From Bin55 sp964572845 (GTDB taxonomy: Bacteria > Pseudomonadota > Gammaproteobacteria > Pseudomonadales > Azotimanducaceae), in contig CAZNFX010000002.1 in the NCBI GenBank assembly GCA_964572845.1, forward strand, positions 186,001-250,000: a stretch of DNA of 64,000 nt, in the 5' to 3' direction. Below the pieces are notes generated by a model. The model worked only from the letters and a program-made list of their open reading frames with translations. It was not told the DNA's origin and did not search any database. Below, piece by piece: positions 17,511 through 26,316 of the stretch. Numbering within the stretch: the first letter of the stretch is position 1; each line of letters begins with the position of its first letter. Position numbers and translations under genes: made by a program.

Positions 17511-18650
17511 ATGCGCAAGACGACGGACTCGTTCGACGATGTCCCATCTGGAATTCAAAGCGTAGAAACGCAACTCGACGAAAATACGATTCGAGAGCTT
17601 GATCTGTGGCGCTCAACGATGACGCCGCAGCCGTCGAGAGCGGAGGCCGCAAGACTGTTGTTGGAAGAACGGCTGTGTACAGGCGAATTTGCGAAAACGG
17701 TCAAGCGCCAGCCACACAGAGTGTGTCCGGACTTGCAAGACCTTGCAGCTATTTACGCATTAGAGCAGGTATCCGGCTTTGGGCCAGTGAAATTCAGAAC
17801 CATGTACGAGTCCGGAATCGATGCTCAGGATGCAATTGAGAATCCCGAGGTTATTCCCTTTGAGGGCCGTATAGGTGAAAAGCTTCGTCGAGGAATAAAG
17901 GCACTCTCCAAACCGGACCTGGATGCTGCAAGTGCGCGTGCTAAGGTTCAGTTGGAACGAGCATTCGAGCTATCAGCGTCCATCCTAGTCCATGGAGATT
18001 CGGACTATCCGGAACAGGTGTATGTAAGCAATAATCCAGTGCCGGTCATATACGTTCGAGGCGATACAGGCATTTGGCGGGACGCAGGGACGGTCGCTGT
18101 AGTTGGTTCTCGCAAGACTCGCCTACCCTATGCTGACAGCGCTCGAATGTTCGCTGCGGTGGCTGCAAAACTGGGAATGGTTGTCGTTTCAGGTTTCGCC
18201 GATGGTGCTGACCGCATCGGACACGAGTCGGCTTTCGAGAATGGGGGTCGAACGATTTGTGTCATGCCCTGCGGCCTAGATTTGGTTTTTCCGCCTGAAA
18301 ATCGGGACCTGTGGGAGCAATTGCTCGCGTATCCCCAGGCAACTTTTGTGAGTGAGTTTGGATTTGGGTTACGTGCTTCATCCCTGTTGCTGCGTAAGCG
18401 CAACAAGCTAATCGTGGCGTTCTCTCGGGGCATCCTAGTCGCTCAGTCGGCACTTGACGGAGGTGCGATGAACGCGTATCGATTCGGGCGAGAACAAAGG
18501 AAGCCGGTTGCCACATTCAGGTCAGATGGAACGAGAGAGACATCTGGCAATGCATTGATTGCAGAAGACTCTCGCACTAATGCATGTGTTTTTGGTTTGA
18601 CCTGTAACGAATCGAGCTACGAACCTTGGTTGGAACGGCTGTCCTGTTAG
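17511..18650 (+). CDS. DprA-like (SLOG fold) protein with ribbon-helix-helix-like N-terminus
   Basis: This 379-residue protein has two parts. Residues 20-60 (QLDENTIRELDLW then SRAEAARLLLEERL) have the strand-helix-helix pattern of ribbon-helix-helix DNA-binding domains. From about residue 165 it is a DprA Rossmann domain: VAVVGSRKTRLPYADSAR, VVSGFADGADRIGHESAF, GGRTICVMPCGLD, FPPENRDLW, SEFGFG, and RKRNKLIVAFSRGILVAQSA. Between them is a helix-hairpin-helix-like stretch (VSGFGPVKFRTMYESG). Canonical DprA loads RecA on incoming single-stranded DNA; the winged-helix C-terminus of some DprA proteins is absent. With the upstream PRTase gene 209 bases away and the HAD gene overlapping, it fits a ShosA-like antitoxin that may also repress its operon through the N-terminal domain. 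The fusion is unusual and worth checking. Confidence 0.8.
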   Translation: MRKTTDSFDDVPSGIQSVETQLDENTIRELDLWRSTMTPQPSRAEAARLLLEERLCTGEFAKTVKRQPHRVCPDLQDLAAIYALEQVSGFGPVKFRTMYESGIDAQDAIENPEVIPFEGRIGEKLRRGIKALSKPDLDAASARAKVQLERAFELSASILVHGDSDYPEQVYVSNNPVPVIYVRGDTGIWRDAGTVAVVGSRKTRLPYADSARMFAAVAAKLGMVVVSGFADGADRIGHESAFENGGRTICVMPCGLDLVFPPENRDLWEQLLAYPQATFVSEFGFGLRASSLLLRKRNKLIVAFSRGILVAQSALDGGAMNAYRFGREQRKPVATFRSDGTRETSGNALIAEDSRTNACVFGLTCNESSYEPWLERLSC

Positions 18651-19222
18651 ACTTGGACGGCACTGTTTGGGATAGCCGCCCCTGGTACGCGAAGGTAATT
18701 GCCCGACTCTCCCGAACCCCAGCTACGGAATTCGAAATCAAACTCAGACTCGACGAGGGGGCAAACGTCATCCGGCTGGCTAACTTGCATGGTGTAAGCC
18801 GAACACAGTTAGCACGTGAGGCAGGCAAGAGTGAAGATCTCCCCGATTTGTATGGGGGTGTGCTGGAGACGTTGAGTCGGTTCCAGGTGCAGTCAAGGCC
18901 GATGGCAGTTGTTTCTAATCTATCGGGTTCGCTTGTAGCACCTCTGCTCCGATCAACCGCATTGGAATGCTTTTTCGGTGCCGTAGTGACACCTAATCGA
19001 GGGGTACCAGCAAAACCACAGCCTCACGGAGTAACCAAAGCCTTGAGGACGTTGGGGATTGACGCGAGCAAGGCATGGTACATAGGTGACGGAGACGTAG
19101 ATGCTAAGGCTGCTGGAGCTGCAGGAGTTCGTTTCGCGTGGGCATCCTACGGATACGAGCGAGAAGAACCGGCGGGAACGGATGTCGTGATCGAACAATT
19201 TGAGGATGCGCTCAGGCTATGA
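18626..19222 (+). CDS. HAD-family phosphatase, third gene of the cassette
   Basis: This 198-residue protein has all four haloacid dehalogenase motifs: LLDLDGTVWDS (nucleophile aspartate, residues 7-17), VVSNLSG (motif II serine), KPQPHG (motif III lysine) and YIGDGDVDAKAA (motif IV acidic pair). It is of the phosphoglycolate-phosphatase or pyrophosphatase-like subgroup that acts on small phosphates. The start is a TTG at 18626, inside the last 25 bases of the DprA-like gene, so the two are translationally coupled. No ATG start would leave the nucleophile motif intact. Given the PRTase partner, it may clear or create a phosphorylated ribose or nucleotide product, but this is inference. Confidence 0.85.
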   Translation: MVGTAVLLDLDGTVWDSRPWYAKVIARLSRTPATEFEIKLRLDEGANVIRLANLHGVSRTQLAREAGKSEDLPDLYGGVLETLSRFQVQSRPMAVVSNLSGSLVAPLLRSTALECFFGAVVTPNRGVPAKPQPHGVTKALRTLGIDASKAWYIGDGDVDAKAAGAAGVRFAWASYGYEREEPAGTDVVIEQFEDALRL

Positions 19223-19455
19223 GGGCTCTCAGTAGACCAAACCCTCATTAAGTCAAAATAGTGGCAGAAGTGCCAGATCCGTTGCATTTTCCGTTGGGAG
19301 CGAAACCGGCCTTTGCCACGTTGCTAGATTCACATAGTCTATATGCCACCAAAAGACTCAACCACCCCGTGGAGGCAGCCTTCACCTTACCTATTGCTTG
19401 ACGCATGTCTCGCTTGAAGACACCGATTGAAACTAGGTTCCTACACGAATGGGAA

Positions 19456-19875
19456 TCATGGACCGTACTGCGACTCGATATCCGTTTGAAGCCGTTCGTT
19501 TCGAATCTGTATGAGTTCGTTGGTAGCCCATTGAGCCAGATCCGTCATGGGAAACTTGGAACCCGGGCACGTGGTCTTGGAGTCTCCACGCACCTGACGG
19601 TGTGCGCCGAGAGCAAAAGCAGGAAACTGTAGTTTCAGCTCGACGAGCAGGTCTTTCAATGCGGCGAGTTGGGTTGATGCGGGCGGTTCCGAGTCGAATT
19701 GACCGCTAACGACAATTCCCAAGCTACTTGGGTGTTGTCCCCGCAAAGTGGTGGGCAGCAGCGGCCGAACGGTTCCGTCCCTCTCTACTCGGTAGTGAAA
19801 GTTCTCGCGGTTGCAGCCATCGTGGTGCAACAAGACAAACTTGATGGAACCGATCTGTTCTTGAGCAGATTTCAC
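19456..19875 (-). CDS. N-acetylmuramoyl-L-alanine amidase domain protein (Amidase_2/PGRP)
   Basis: This 139-residue protein is a stand-alone zinc amidase of the Amidase_2/PGRP fold. The zinc ligands are visible: histidine in FVLLHHDG (about residues 13-20), histidine in GAHRQVRG, and cysteine in TTCPG. FHYRVERDGTVRPLL is the usual strand pair after the first ligand. The enzyme would cleave the amide between N-acetylmuramic acid and the stem peptide. It has no signal peptide and starts at a GTG that directly follows an in-frame TGA AAC, so it cannot be extended. A single small domain without export signal is typical of phage or prophage endolysins and of some cytosolic amidases. It is convergent with the HAD gene of the putative defence cassette. 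Confidence 0.82.
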   Translation of the reverse strand: MKSAQEQIGSIKFVLLHHDGCNRENFHYRVERDGTVRPLLPTTLRGQHPSSLGIVVSGQFDSEPPASTQLAALKDLLVELKLQFPAFALGAHRQVRGDSKTTCPGSKFPMTDLAQWATNELIQIRNERLQTDIESQYGP

Positions 19876-20190
19876 GTTTCAGGAATGAGACTTCGCAGAT
19901 TCCAATTCTTCCAAACAGGTCTTTTATGCGGAAATTCCAACAAGTCGGCCGAAGTGGACGGTCTCATTGCTCTCTGATCGCCATTTTCCAGGCTAAGTTA
20001 CAGTGTTTGATTACAACTTCTAGTATGTAAACGAGCGGTTCAAATTCGAAGAGTCAATGCATCACATCTATTGTTTTCGACCGCGTTCACGGCTGCACCT
20101 CAAGCCGATGTGGCACGCGCTGTATTCATTGCCTCAGTTGGCCTACTCTTACTCCCGTTCTTCAATACACGAGCGGCCGCTGAAAGCTCT
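19876..20190. other. Intergenic between amidase and outer-membrane protein genes
   Basis: A 315-base stretch upstream of the amidase. I see no gene; the plus-strand open frames here run antisense to the flanking genes. Confidence 0.45.
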
Positions 20191-20922
20191 TCAGAGGGAG
20201 AACGTATAGCCAACTTTCATTTTCCATTGCGTCACTTCGACATCGTAAAGCAGGAAGTCAATGTCCGGCCTGTTTGGATACTTGCTTGTATGGGAAATCC
20301 GATACAACTCCCAGAACAATCCGATGTCCCAATACTTCTTGCTATTTCTGTCTCCTATAAACGTGCCGAATCCAATTTTTCCGATATCGCCACTCACAAC
20401 ATCGGACACAGACGGGCGTCCCAGTGCTCCGTCCAATTCAAAATCATTCCTGAATCGACCAATGCTCAACCCCAAGTAAGGAGAGAACGTTCTTCCGTTT
20501 AAGTCCAATTGCAGATGGTCGTTGCCAACTTTATGTGTAAACATAAGACTGGAGTATCGACCAAGAGACCACCGTTCGCTCGCCGCACCGCTCCGAACGA
20601 AGGAATAGCGACTCGACGCGGCGTCTTTGAGAGAGAGCGAACACTCAAGAGATGTCTCCGCCCATGTTTTCCATAAAGCTGTATAGAAATAGCCAAATTT
20701 AGCGGACAATCCAGGGACATTTGTCGAATCCTTGTCTTTGGCGAATAGAGCACCCCAACTTGGGCCTCCATCAATCGGAAACGCCAAAGCCAAATCTGAT
20801 TGTGCGCTCACAATGTCATTGGTCACAGCAACGCCAAATCGAAAACCGTCTGCAGTGGACGACATGCCGAATACGAGAGCCAAAATGCAAAAGCTAATCT
20901 GTGTCGCGGTCGTTTTGTTCAC
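20191..20922 (-). CDS. Putative outer-membrane beta-barrel protein
   Basis: I do not recognise the family. The 243-residue product starts with a clear signal peptide (about residues 8-25, ending STADG). The rest has alternating polar and aromatic residues, repeated Y/F-rich strands (AKFGYFYTALWKTWAETSL, KYWDIGLFWELYRISH) and ends MKVGYTFSL, with aromatic and aliphatic residues at the last positions as in outer-membrane barrels. The size suits an eight- to ten-stranded barrel of the OmpW/OmpA-like kind. The SPYLGLSIGRF segment resembles the 'YLGxGxG' strands of small porin-like proteins. It stands alone on the minus strand with no operon partner. Confidence 0.65.
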   Translation of the reverse strand: MNKTTATQISFCILALVFGMSSTADGFRFGVAVTNDIVSAQSDLALAFPIDGGPSWGALFAKDKDSTNVPGLSAKFGYFYTALWKTWAETSLECSLSLKDAASSRYSFVRSGAASERWSLGRYSSLMFTHKVGNDHLQLDLNGRTFSPYLGLSIGRFRNDFELDGALGRPSVSDVVSGDIGKIGFGTFIGDRNSKKYWDIGLFWELYRISHTSKYPNRPDIDFLLYDVEVTQWKMKVGYTFSL

Positions 20923-21017
20923 TTGAATTCTCCTAAATACGAAGATGCTGTTGCGACTGGCTGAATCGTACTCGTGGCATTAGGTATAAGACGTGCTCGT
21001 GCGGAGCTTGGCAAGTC

Positions 21018-21491
21018 TCACTCTTCTTCACTGGTGTCTTCGTTGTTGGACTCCCAATAGGGTGGAATGTTCAGAGGGCCAAGGTTTTCCCCAAGCTGAA
21101 TGAGCACACCATGGGAGCTGCGTGGAGAAATGAAGGCATCAACACCCCCTTCCGCAGCGTCGAGATTCTTGTCAACGATGCGAACACCGTTGTCCTCAAG
21201 TCGCTGTGCCTGCTGCTCAAGGTTGGGCGTCTGCAGGGTGATGTGGTGCACACCTTCTCCTCGCTTCTCAATGTAGCTTGCTAAGAATCCTTTGGGATCA
21301 ATGGGTTCGAGTAGTTCGATGCAGAATCCGTCGAGATCGAAGATTCCAAGCTTGAACTCTCCGCTGTAGTGAACACTCGTGCGCACCAGCTTTGCACCGA
21401 GCTGATCTTCATAGAACTTTCTTGCTTCGTCGATGCTTTTGACTGCAATCCCTATGTGGTCGATTCGGCCAATGGCTGATTGTGTGCTCAT
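21018..21491 (-). CDS. VOC-family methylmalonyl-CoA epimerase-like protein
   Basis: This 157-residue protein has two beta-alpha-beta-beta-beta modules of the vicinal oxygen chelate fold. Metal ligands fit the methylmalonyl-CoA epimerase set: histidine in IDHIGIAV (residues 11-18), histidine in EGVHHITLQT (about 85) and glutamate near CIELLEP or GVLIQL. SPRSSHGVLIQLGE near the C-terminus is close to the epimerase consensus. The acidic tail (NNEDTSEEE) is an addition. Such enzymes epimerise (2R)- and (2S)-methylmalonyl-CoA, or related 2-substituted acyl-CoA esters. It lies 244 bases downstream of a 2-hydroxyacyl-CoA lyase gene on the same strand, so a role in branched or 2-hydroxy acyl-CoA turnover is likely. 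An AGGG lies eight bases before the ATG. Confidence 0.8.
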   Translation of the reverse strand: MSTQSAIGRIDHIGIAVKSIDEARKFYEDQLGAKLVRTSVHYSGEFKLGIFDLDGFCIELLEPIDPKGFLASYIEKRGEGVHHITLQTPNLEQQAQRLEDNGVRIVDKNLDAAEGGVDAFISPRSSHGVLIQLGENLGPLNIPPYWESNNEDTSEEE

Positions 21492-21735
21492 GCTTTCCCT
21501 TTGTGTCTAGTACCTGTGAACTTCATGGGTTGCGGCCCAGGTTGGAACGAAGCTTCTTTATTGTCTATTGAATTCCAACTTCTAAGGGCATTGATGTTGG
21601 ATTTGGTGTGCCCTTTTCGCATCAACAACTGACCGGCACACTCCGCCAATGGTATGTTTAGCCGCTAACTGCAGCCGGCGAGAAATAGAACACTCCGGAC
21701 GGAGTAGCCTGCCACTCCCTTCGAGCTAACTCGTT

Positions 21736-23388
21736 TTAGGTGGTAAGCCACTGGAATTTCTGTGGCTTGCGACCTGCACGTGGATGCAGTGGCACATTGA
21801 TCATTGCAGGACCGTCATGATCCATGACTTCATCGAGAGCTGACCTCAAGTCTGCGGGATCGGAAACGTACATGCCCTTGCCGCCAAGAGCTTCCAGCAT
21901 TCCCTCGTAGCGTGCACCATAGGTGAGACCACTTGGCGGAATGGGTTTTCCTTTCTCGAATGGACCGTATCCTCCACCAATTCCGCCATTGTTCAGCACG
22001 ATGAGCTTGATGGGCAGGTTGTACCGCACTATGGTTTCGATTTCCATTCCAGAAAAGCCAAAAGCGGAGTCTCCCTGTACGGATACGATCGGTTTGTCAG
22101 GATTTGTCACCGCTGCGGCGATGGCAAACCCCAATCCGACTCCCATGGTGCCGTAGGTGCCGGCATCAAGTCGATGACGAGGCAGGCGATTCATCATTTG
22201 CGTTCGGCCTATGTCCATGGTGCTTGCACCTTCGCCAATGATGATCGCATTTTCAGGAAGCCAATCTTCGATGTCTTTGAATGCACGGTAGTAGTTCATG
22301 GGCGTGGAGTTGTCGTCGGCCATGCCCTTGACGGTTTCTGCATTTTCTGCGGCTTTCGCCTGCAGTGTCGAACGCCATTCGGTTTCTGCTGGATAGAACC
22401 ACTGCCGATTGCCTAGTGCTGTGTTGATCTGCTGAGTGATGACCTTGCCGTCTCCGACTAGTCCGACTTCTGCAGGTACGTTGCGTCCAATTTCTTCGGG
22501 AGAAATGTCGAGTTGGATAACGCGAACGTTGTCGGCAAATCTTGGCGGGAGGCCAAAGTGCATGATCCAGTTCAATCGCGCTCCCATCAGGAAGACTACG
22601 TCGGCTTCGCGAAGAGCTGTGCTTCGCGCAGCTCCAACGGACAGGGGATCATCGTCAGGCAGGATTCCTTTGCCCATGGGAGAAGCCAGAAACGGCAGCT
22701 GGGTGCGTTCGATGAACGCTCGGACTTCGTCCTCGGCGCGTGACCACGCCATGCCTTTGCCAACTACGACGAGGGGACGTTCTGCGGACTCGAGAACGGA
22801 AAGCGCGTCCTCGATTGCTTGCGGGTCGGCAAGCGATCGTGGTGGGTCCTCAACTCTTGGTACTGCACCGTTCGACTCGTCGACTTCCGCGCGAATGATG
22901 TCGTCCGGAAAATCCAAATAGGCGGCTCCTGGGCGACCATAAAGAGAGTGTCGGACAGCTTCGGCGACGTAGAAGGGTATGCGTTCCGCATGCTCTATGG
23001 CATGAGCGTACTTGCAGTAGGGTTTGGCAAGTTCTACCTGGCGCTCCTCCTGGAATGCTCCCATGCCGTTCTGGTAGACCGGCGATGCTCCGCCTATGAG
23101 AATCATCGGCCAGCAATTCTGCTGGGCGTTTGCGAGTCCCGCAAACGCATGAATAACGCCTGGACCCGATACGGTCAGGCATACTTGCGGACGTCCCGTC
23201 AGATAGCCAGCTGCATGCGCTGCATAGCTGGCTGCCTGTTCATTGCGCATGCCGATGAACTCGATGCCGGCCTGTTGCGCCGCTGACGCAACGCCCTGAA
23301 CGGGGAAACCGACGATTCCAAACATGTAATCCACGCCTTGCTGCTTCAAGCTGCGGGCCATCAATTCAGCACCACTGACGGTAGCCAT
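21736..23388 (-). CDS. Thiamine-diphosphate enzyme: 2-hydroxyacyl-CoA lyase / oxalyl-CoA decarboxylase family
   Basis: This 550-residue protein has the full three-domain thiamine-diphosphate enzyme layout. The N-terminal domain shows IEFIGMRNEQAASYAAHAAGY, with the catalytic glutamate and the RNEQ motif shared by 2-hydroxyacyl-CoA lyase and oxalyl-CoA decarboxylase. CLTVSGPGVIHAFAGLANAQ and MGAFQEERQVELAKPYCKY are characteristic of the lyase. The C-terminal ThDP motif is GDSAFGFSGMEIETIVRYNLP followed by LNNGG. The enzyme would split 2-hydroxyacyl-CoA into formyl-CoA and an aldehyde, or decarboxylate oxalyl-CoA. The closest pattern is the lyase. A divergent NDP-forming acyl-CoA synthetase shares its promoter region, and a CaiB/BaiF CoA-transferase lies at 63.3 kb. 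GAGGAAGT before the ATG supports the start. Confidence 0.9.
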   Translation of the reverse strand: MATVSGAELMARSLKQQGVDYMFGIVGFPVQGVASAAQQAGIEFIGMRNEQAASYAAHAAGYLTGRPQVCLTVSGPGVIHAFAGLANAQQNCWPMILIGGASPVYQNGMGAFQEERQVELAKPYCKYAHAIEHAERIPFYVAEAVRHSLYGRPGAAYLDFPDDIIRAEVDESNGAVPRVEDPPRSLADPQAIEDALSVLESAERPLVVVGKGMAWSRAEDEVRAFIERTQLPFLASPMGKGILPDDDPLSVGAARSTALREADVVFLMGARLNWIMHFGLPPRFADNVRVIQLDISPEEIGRNVPAEVGLVGDGKVITQQINTALGNRQWFYPAETEWRSTLQAKAAENAETVKGMADDNSTPMNYYRAFKDIEDWLPENAIIIGEGASTMDIGRTQMMNRLPRHRLDAGTYGTMGVGLGFAIAAAVTNPDKPIVSVQGDSAFGFSGMEIETIVRYNLPIKLIVLNNGGIGGGYGPFEKGKPIPPSGLTYGARYEGMLEALGGKGMYVSDPADLRSALDEVMDHDGPAMINVPLHPRAGRKPQKFQWLTT

Positions 23389-23550
23389 ACTTCCTCTCCC
23401 TCAAAGTTAACGCCAACTGAATGATGTGCAGAATAAACCACCTGAAGTGGGTTGCACATCAAGACCAGATTAAATCAGCTATGGGGCGTATGGTACTTGA
23501 CCCAACGTTGCGACCTGCTTGCAATCGTCTAACAGGCAAGGGTATTGACT

Positions 23551-25680
23551 ATGGCTTTTGACAAGCAACATGTACGCACGGTAATCGAACGGGCGAAATC
23601 AGAAGGTCGTTCGATGTTGACGCCTGAAGAAGCTCATGCGGTTGCACTCGAGTACGAGATACCAGCACCCAACCAGTGCGTTGCGAAGACTGCAGATGAA
23701 GCAGCCGACTTTGCTCGATCACATCCGGGCCCGAATGTGCTCAAGGTGGTTTCCGACGACATCGTGCACAAAACTGACGCTGGAGGCGTTATCGCCAATG
23801 TCGATGGCGAGGACGCGATTCGCGAGGCGTTCGACAGCGTTGTAGCAAACGCCAAGAAGCACGTTCCAGGCGCTCAAATCGACGGAGTGCTTGTTCAAGA
23901 TCAAGTGGCCGAGGGAGTCGAGGTCATTGTTGGGGCAACGACAGATCCAGTTTTCGGCAAACTGGTTGCGTTTGGTCTTGGCGGGATCATGGTGGAAGTC
24001 CTAAAGGATGTCACTTTTCGTTTGGCTCCGACAGGCTCCGAAGACGCCCTTTCCATGTTGGACGAGATATCGGGAAGCGAAATACTGGATGGAGTGCGGG
24101 GCATGCCTTCAGTTGACCGAGAGAGCATTGCGAGACTCATTTCCTCGGTTAGTCGACTGGCTTCTGACATTCCGGAGATCAGTGAGCTCGATCTCAATCC
24201 CGTGATCGCGACCGACACTGGAGTGTGTGCGGTCGACGTACGCGTGATCTTGGACTTCGAAGAACAGGTTCAACGGCCTCGACCCTCCAAGGAAGAGATC
24301 TTGGCTGCAATGTCAAGAATCATGCGACCTTCGGCAGTTGCCGTCATTGGCGCCTCAGCGGAAGAAGGGAAGATTGGGAACTCCGTGATGAAGAATCTCA
24401 TCGACGGAGGGTATCAAGGGCACTTGTATCCGGTTCATCCTCGAGCAGATGAGATCCTGGGTAAGAAGTGCTATGCGTCTGTATTGGATATTCCGACTGC
24501 AGTGGACATAGCGATTTTCTGCATTCCGGCCAGGTTTGTTGCTGGTGTGATTGCCGAGTGCGGCCAAAAAGGCATCGCAGGAGCAATCCTGATTCCATCT
24601 GGCTTCGCAGAAATTGGGGAGCACGAACTGCAGAAGGAAGTCGTCGAAGCGGCTCGAGAACACAACGTTAGATTGATGGGACCTAATATCTACGGGTTCT
24701 ACTACACACATCACGATCTGTGCGCGACGTTCTGCACACCGTATACGGAACGTGGTCCTGTTGCGCTCTCCTCCCAAAGCGGCGGGGTAGGCATGGCGAT
24801 TATTGGCTTCAGTCGAAGCGCGAAGATGGGAGTGTCCGCCATAGTAGGGTTGGGGAACAAGGCAGATATTGACGAAGACGACCTGCTGACGTTCTTTGAA
24901 GAGGATCCTAACACCCAGGTCATTGCCATGCATGTGGAAGACTTGAAGGACGGACGAGCGTTCGCGGATGTGGCCTCACGAGTATCGAAGAAGAAACCAG
25001 TCGTTGTCCTCAAAGCGGGTCGTACTCAGCAAGGCGCGCGAGCTGCTAGCTCCCACACAGGAGCGCTAGCTGGGAACGATCGGGTCTACGATGCAGTACT
25101 ACGTCAAAGTGGGGTGATCCGTGTTCACTCGTTGAACGACATGTTGGAGTTTGCGCGTGGATTGGCGGTGCTACCGACGCCCAAAGGCGAGAACGTCTTG
25201 ATTCTGACAGGAGCAGGCGGTTCAGGAGTGTTACTGTCCGATGCATGTGTAGACCATGGATTGAAGCTCATGCCCATGCCGGATGACTTGGATGTGGCAT
25301 TTCGGGAGTTCATTCCACCATTTGGAGCTGCTGGAAATCCCGTCGACATAACCGGAGGGGAACCGCCAAGCACTTACTCTTCAACAATCGATCTGGCGTT
25401 GAAAGAGGACCGAATTCATTCCCTCATTCTCGGATATTGGCACACAATCATCACGCCGCCGATGGTCTTTGCGGAACTGCTGGCGGATTCGGTTGCTAGG
25501 GCACGGGGTGAGGGGATTGACAAACCTGTGGTGTGCTCTCTAGTGGGAGATGTCGAGGTTGAAGAAGCTTGTGAATTCCTAAACAACCATCGAATACTTG
25601 CCTATTCCTACACCGCGGAGAAACCGGTTGCAGTGTTGGGAGCTAAGTATCAGTGGGTGCGAAAAGCACGTAAAATCTAG
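23551..25680 (+). CDS. NDP-forming acyl-CoA synthetase, ATP-grasp domain first
   Basis: This 709-residue protein fuses the two subunits of an ADP-forming acetate-CoA ligase type enzyme. Residues 1-230 are the ATP-grasp (beta) part: LTPEEAHAVALEYEIPAP, VLKVVSDDIVHKTDAGGV, and ELDLNPVIAT. From about residue 255 comes the CoA-binding alpha part: AVAVIGASAEEGKIGNSV, LMGPNIYGFY and SSQSGGVGMAI; SHTGALAGND near residue 495 holds the phospho-histidine. The beta-then-alpha order is the reverse of the more common fused order. It joins a carboxylic acid to CoA with ATP, or runs backwards to make ATP. An ATG at 23551 follows AAGGG nine bases upstream. It is divergent from the 2-hydroxyacyl-CoA lyase gene, 162 bases apart, pointing to one pathway in which a 2-hydroxy acid is activated and then cleaved. 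Confidence 0.9.
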   Translation: MAFDKQHVRTVIERAKSEGRSMLTPEEAHAVALEYEIPAPNQCVAKTADEAADFARSHPGPNVLKVVSDDIVHKTDAGGVIANVDGEDAIREAFDSVVANAKKHVPGAQIDGVLVQDQVAEGVEVIVGATTDPVFGKLVAFGLGGIMVEVLKDVTFRLAPTGSEDALSMLDEISGSEILDGVRGMPSVDRESIARLISSVSRLASDIPEISELDLNPVIATDTGVCAVDVRVILDFEEQVQRPRPSKEEILAAMSRIMRPSAVAVIGASAEEGKIGNSVMKNLIDGGYQGHLYPVHPRADEILGKKCYASVLDIPTAVDIAIFCIPARFVAGVIAECGQKGIAGAILIPSGFAEIGEHELQKEVVEAAREHNVRLMGPNIYGFYYTHHDLCATFCTPYTERGPVALSSQSGGVGMAIIGFSRSAKMGVSAIVGLGNKADIDEDDLLTFFEEDPNTQVIAMHVEDLKDGRAFADVASRVSKKKPVVVLKAGRTQQGARAASSHTGALAGNDRVYDAVLRQSGVIRVHSLNDMLEFARGLAVLPTPKGENVLILTGAGGSGVLLSDACVDHGLKLMPMPDDLDVAFREFIPPFGAAGNPVDITGGEPPSTYSSTIDLALKEDRIHSLILGYWHTIITPPMVFAELLADSVARARGEGIDKPVVCSLVGDVEVEEACEFLNNHRILAYSYTAEKPVAVLGAKYQWVRKARKI

Positions 25681-26316
25681 AACCGAGTGGTTTACGCTTC
25701 GAAGCAGCTCTCGGTGATCTCAACTTTAAGGCGGTCCAAATCTGGTATTGTTGTCATGCTCTAACAGACAGTTAGCTTGTATTGAGATTGACTCTTGCAG
25801 CAGTCAGATACTTGTAGGACGAGTGGCACATGGTACTCGCGATGAAGGATCCGACTCACGAGAAGGACATGTGATGGAATTATGTGAGGACAATGACACG
25901 GCGCTTATACCTACGTCTACTGACAATATGCTTCATCTCCGAATATATGACGTCCCCGATAGACAAGCTAAGACGTTACTTCAAGAACAAAATGAGCAAC
26001 TGTTTCTAGCTCTTCAATACTCGAAATACCAAGATTATCTGGGTTGAGGTCGACTCGGCTATGCGGCTCTTAGCAAGCTCGAGGAAGCTGATTGGGAACG
26101 CGAGGCCGCGTAGCCATAAATGACGAATTTTCTCTGCAACGAAAAATTCCCACTATATATGATGGCCAGACAATTCCTCCTAAGGTATTCACACATTGTT
26201 AGCGAAGAATCAAACGTTACAGCAGTCGTTAAAGGAATGGCATTCATGATTTCTAACATGATGATCCTTCAAAATGCGATTGAGGATCGAAGTTTAACAT
26301 CATGAGAAACTAACGA
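25681..26316. other. Mostly non-coding transition to the defence island
   Basis: About 640 bases between host acyl-CoA metabolism and the left flank of the defence island. It holds only one weak small ORF (25874-26047). Confidence 0.4.
25874..26047 (+). CDS. Possible small protein, no family recognised
   Basis: A 57-codon frame with ATG at 25874, preceded by AAGGA eight bases upstream. The product would be acidic at the start and glutamine-rich near the end (LLQEQNEQLFLALQ). No motif is recognised. It may equally be a chance frame or a decayed gene. Confidence 0.28.
   Translation: MELCEDNDTALIPTSTDNMLHLRIYDVPDRQAKTLLQEQNEQLFLALQYSKYQDYLG

Noticed and set aside
22436..22921. 161-codon plus-strand frame antisense to the lyase gene
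   Set aside because: It lies wholly inside a well-supported ThDP enzyme on the other strand and encodes low-complexity serine/arginine-rich sequence.
24355..24933. 192-codon minus-strand frame antisense to the acyl-CoA synthetase gene
   Set aside because: Shadow of a strongly supported gene; no domain seen.
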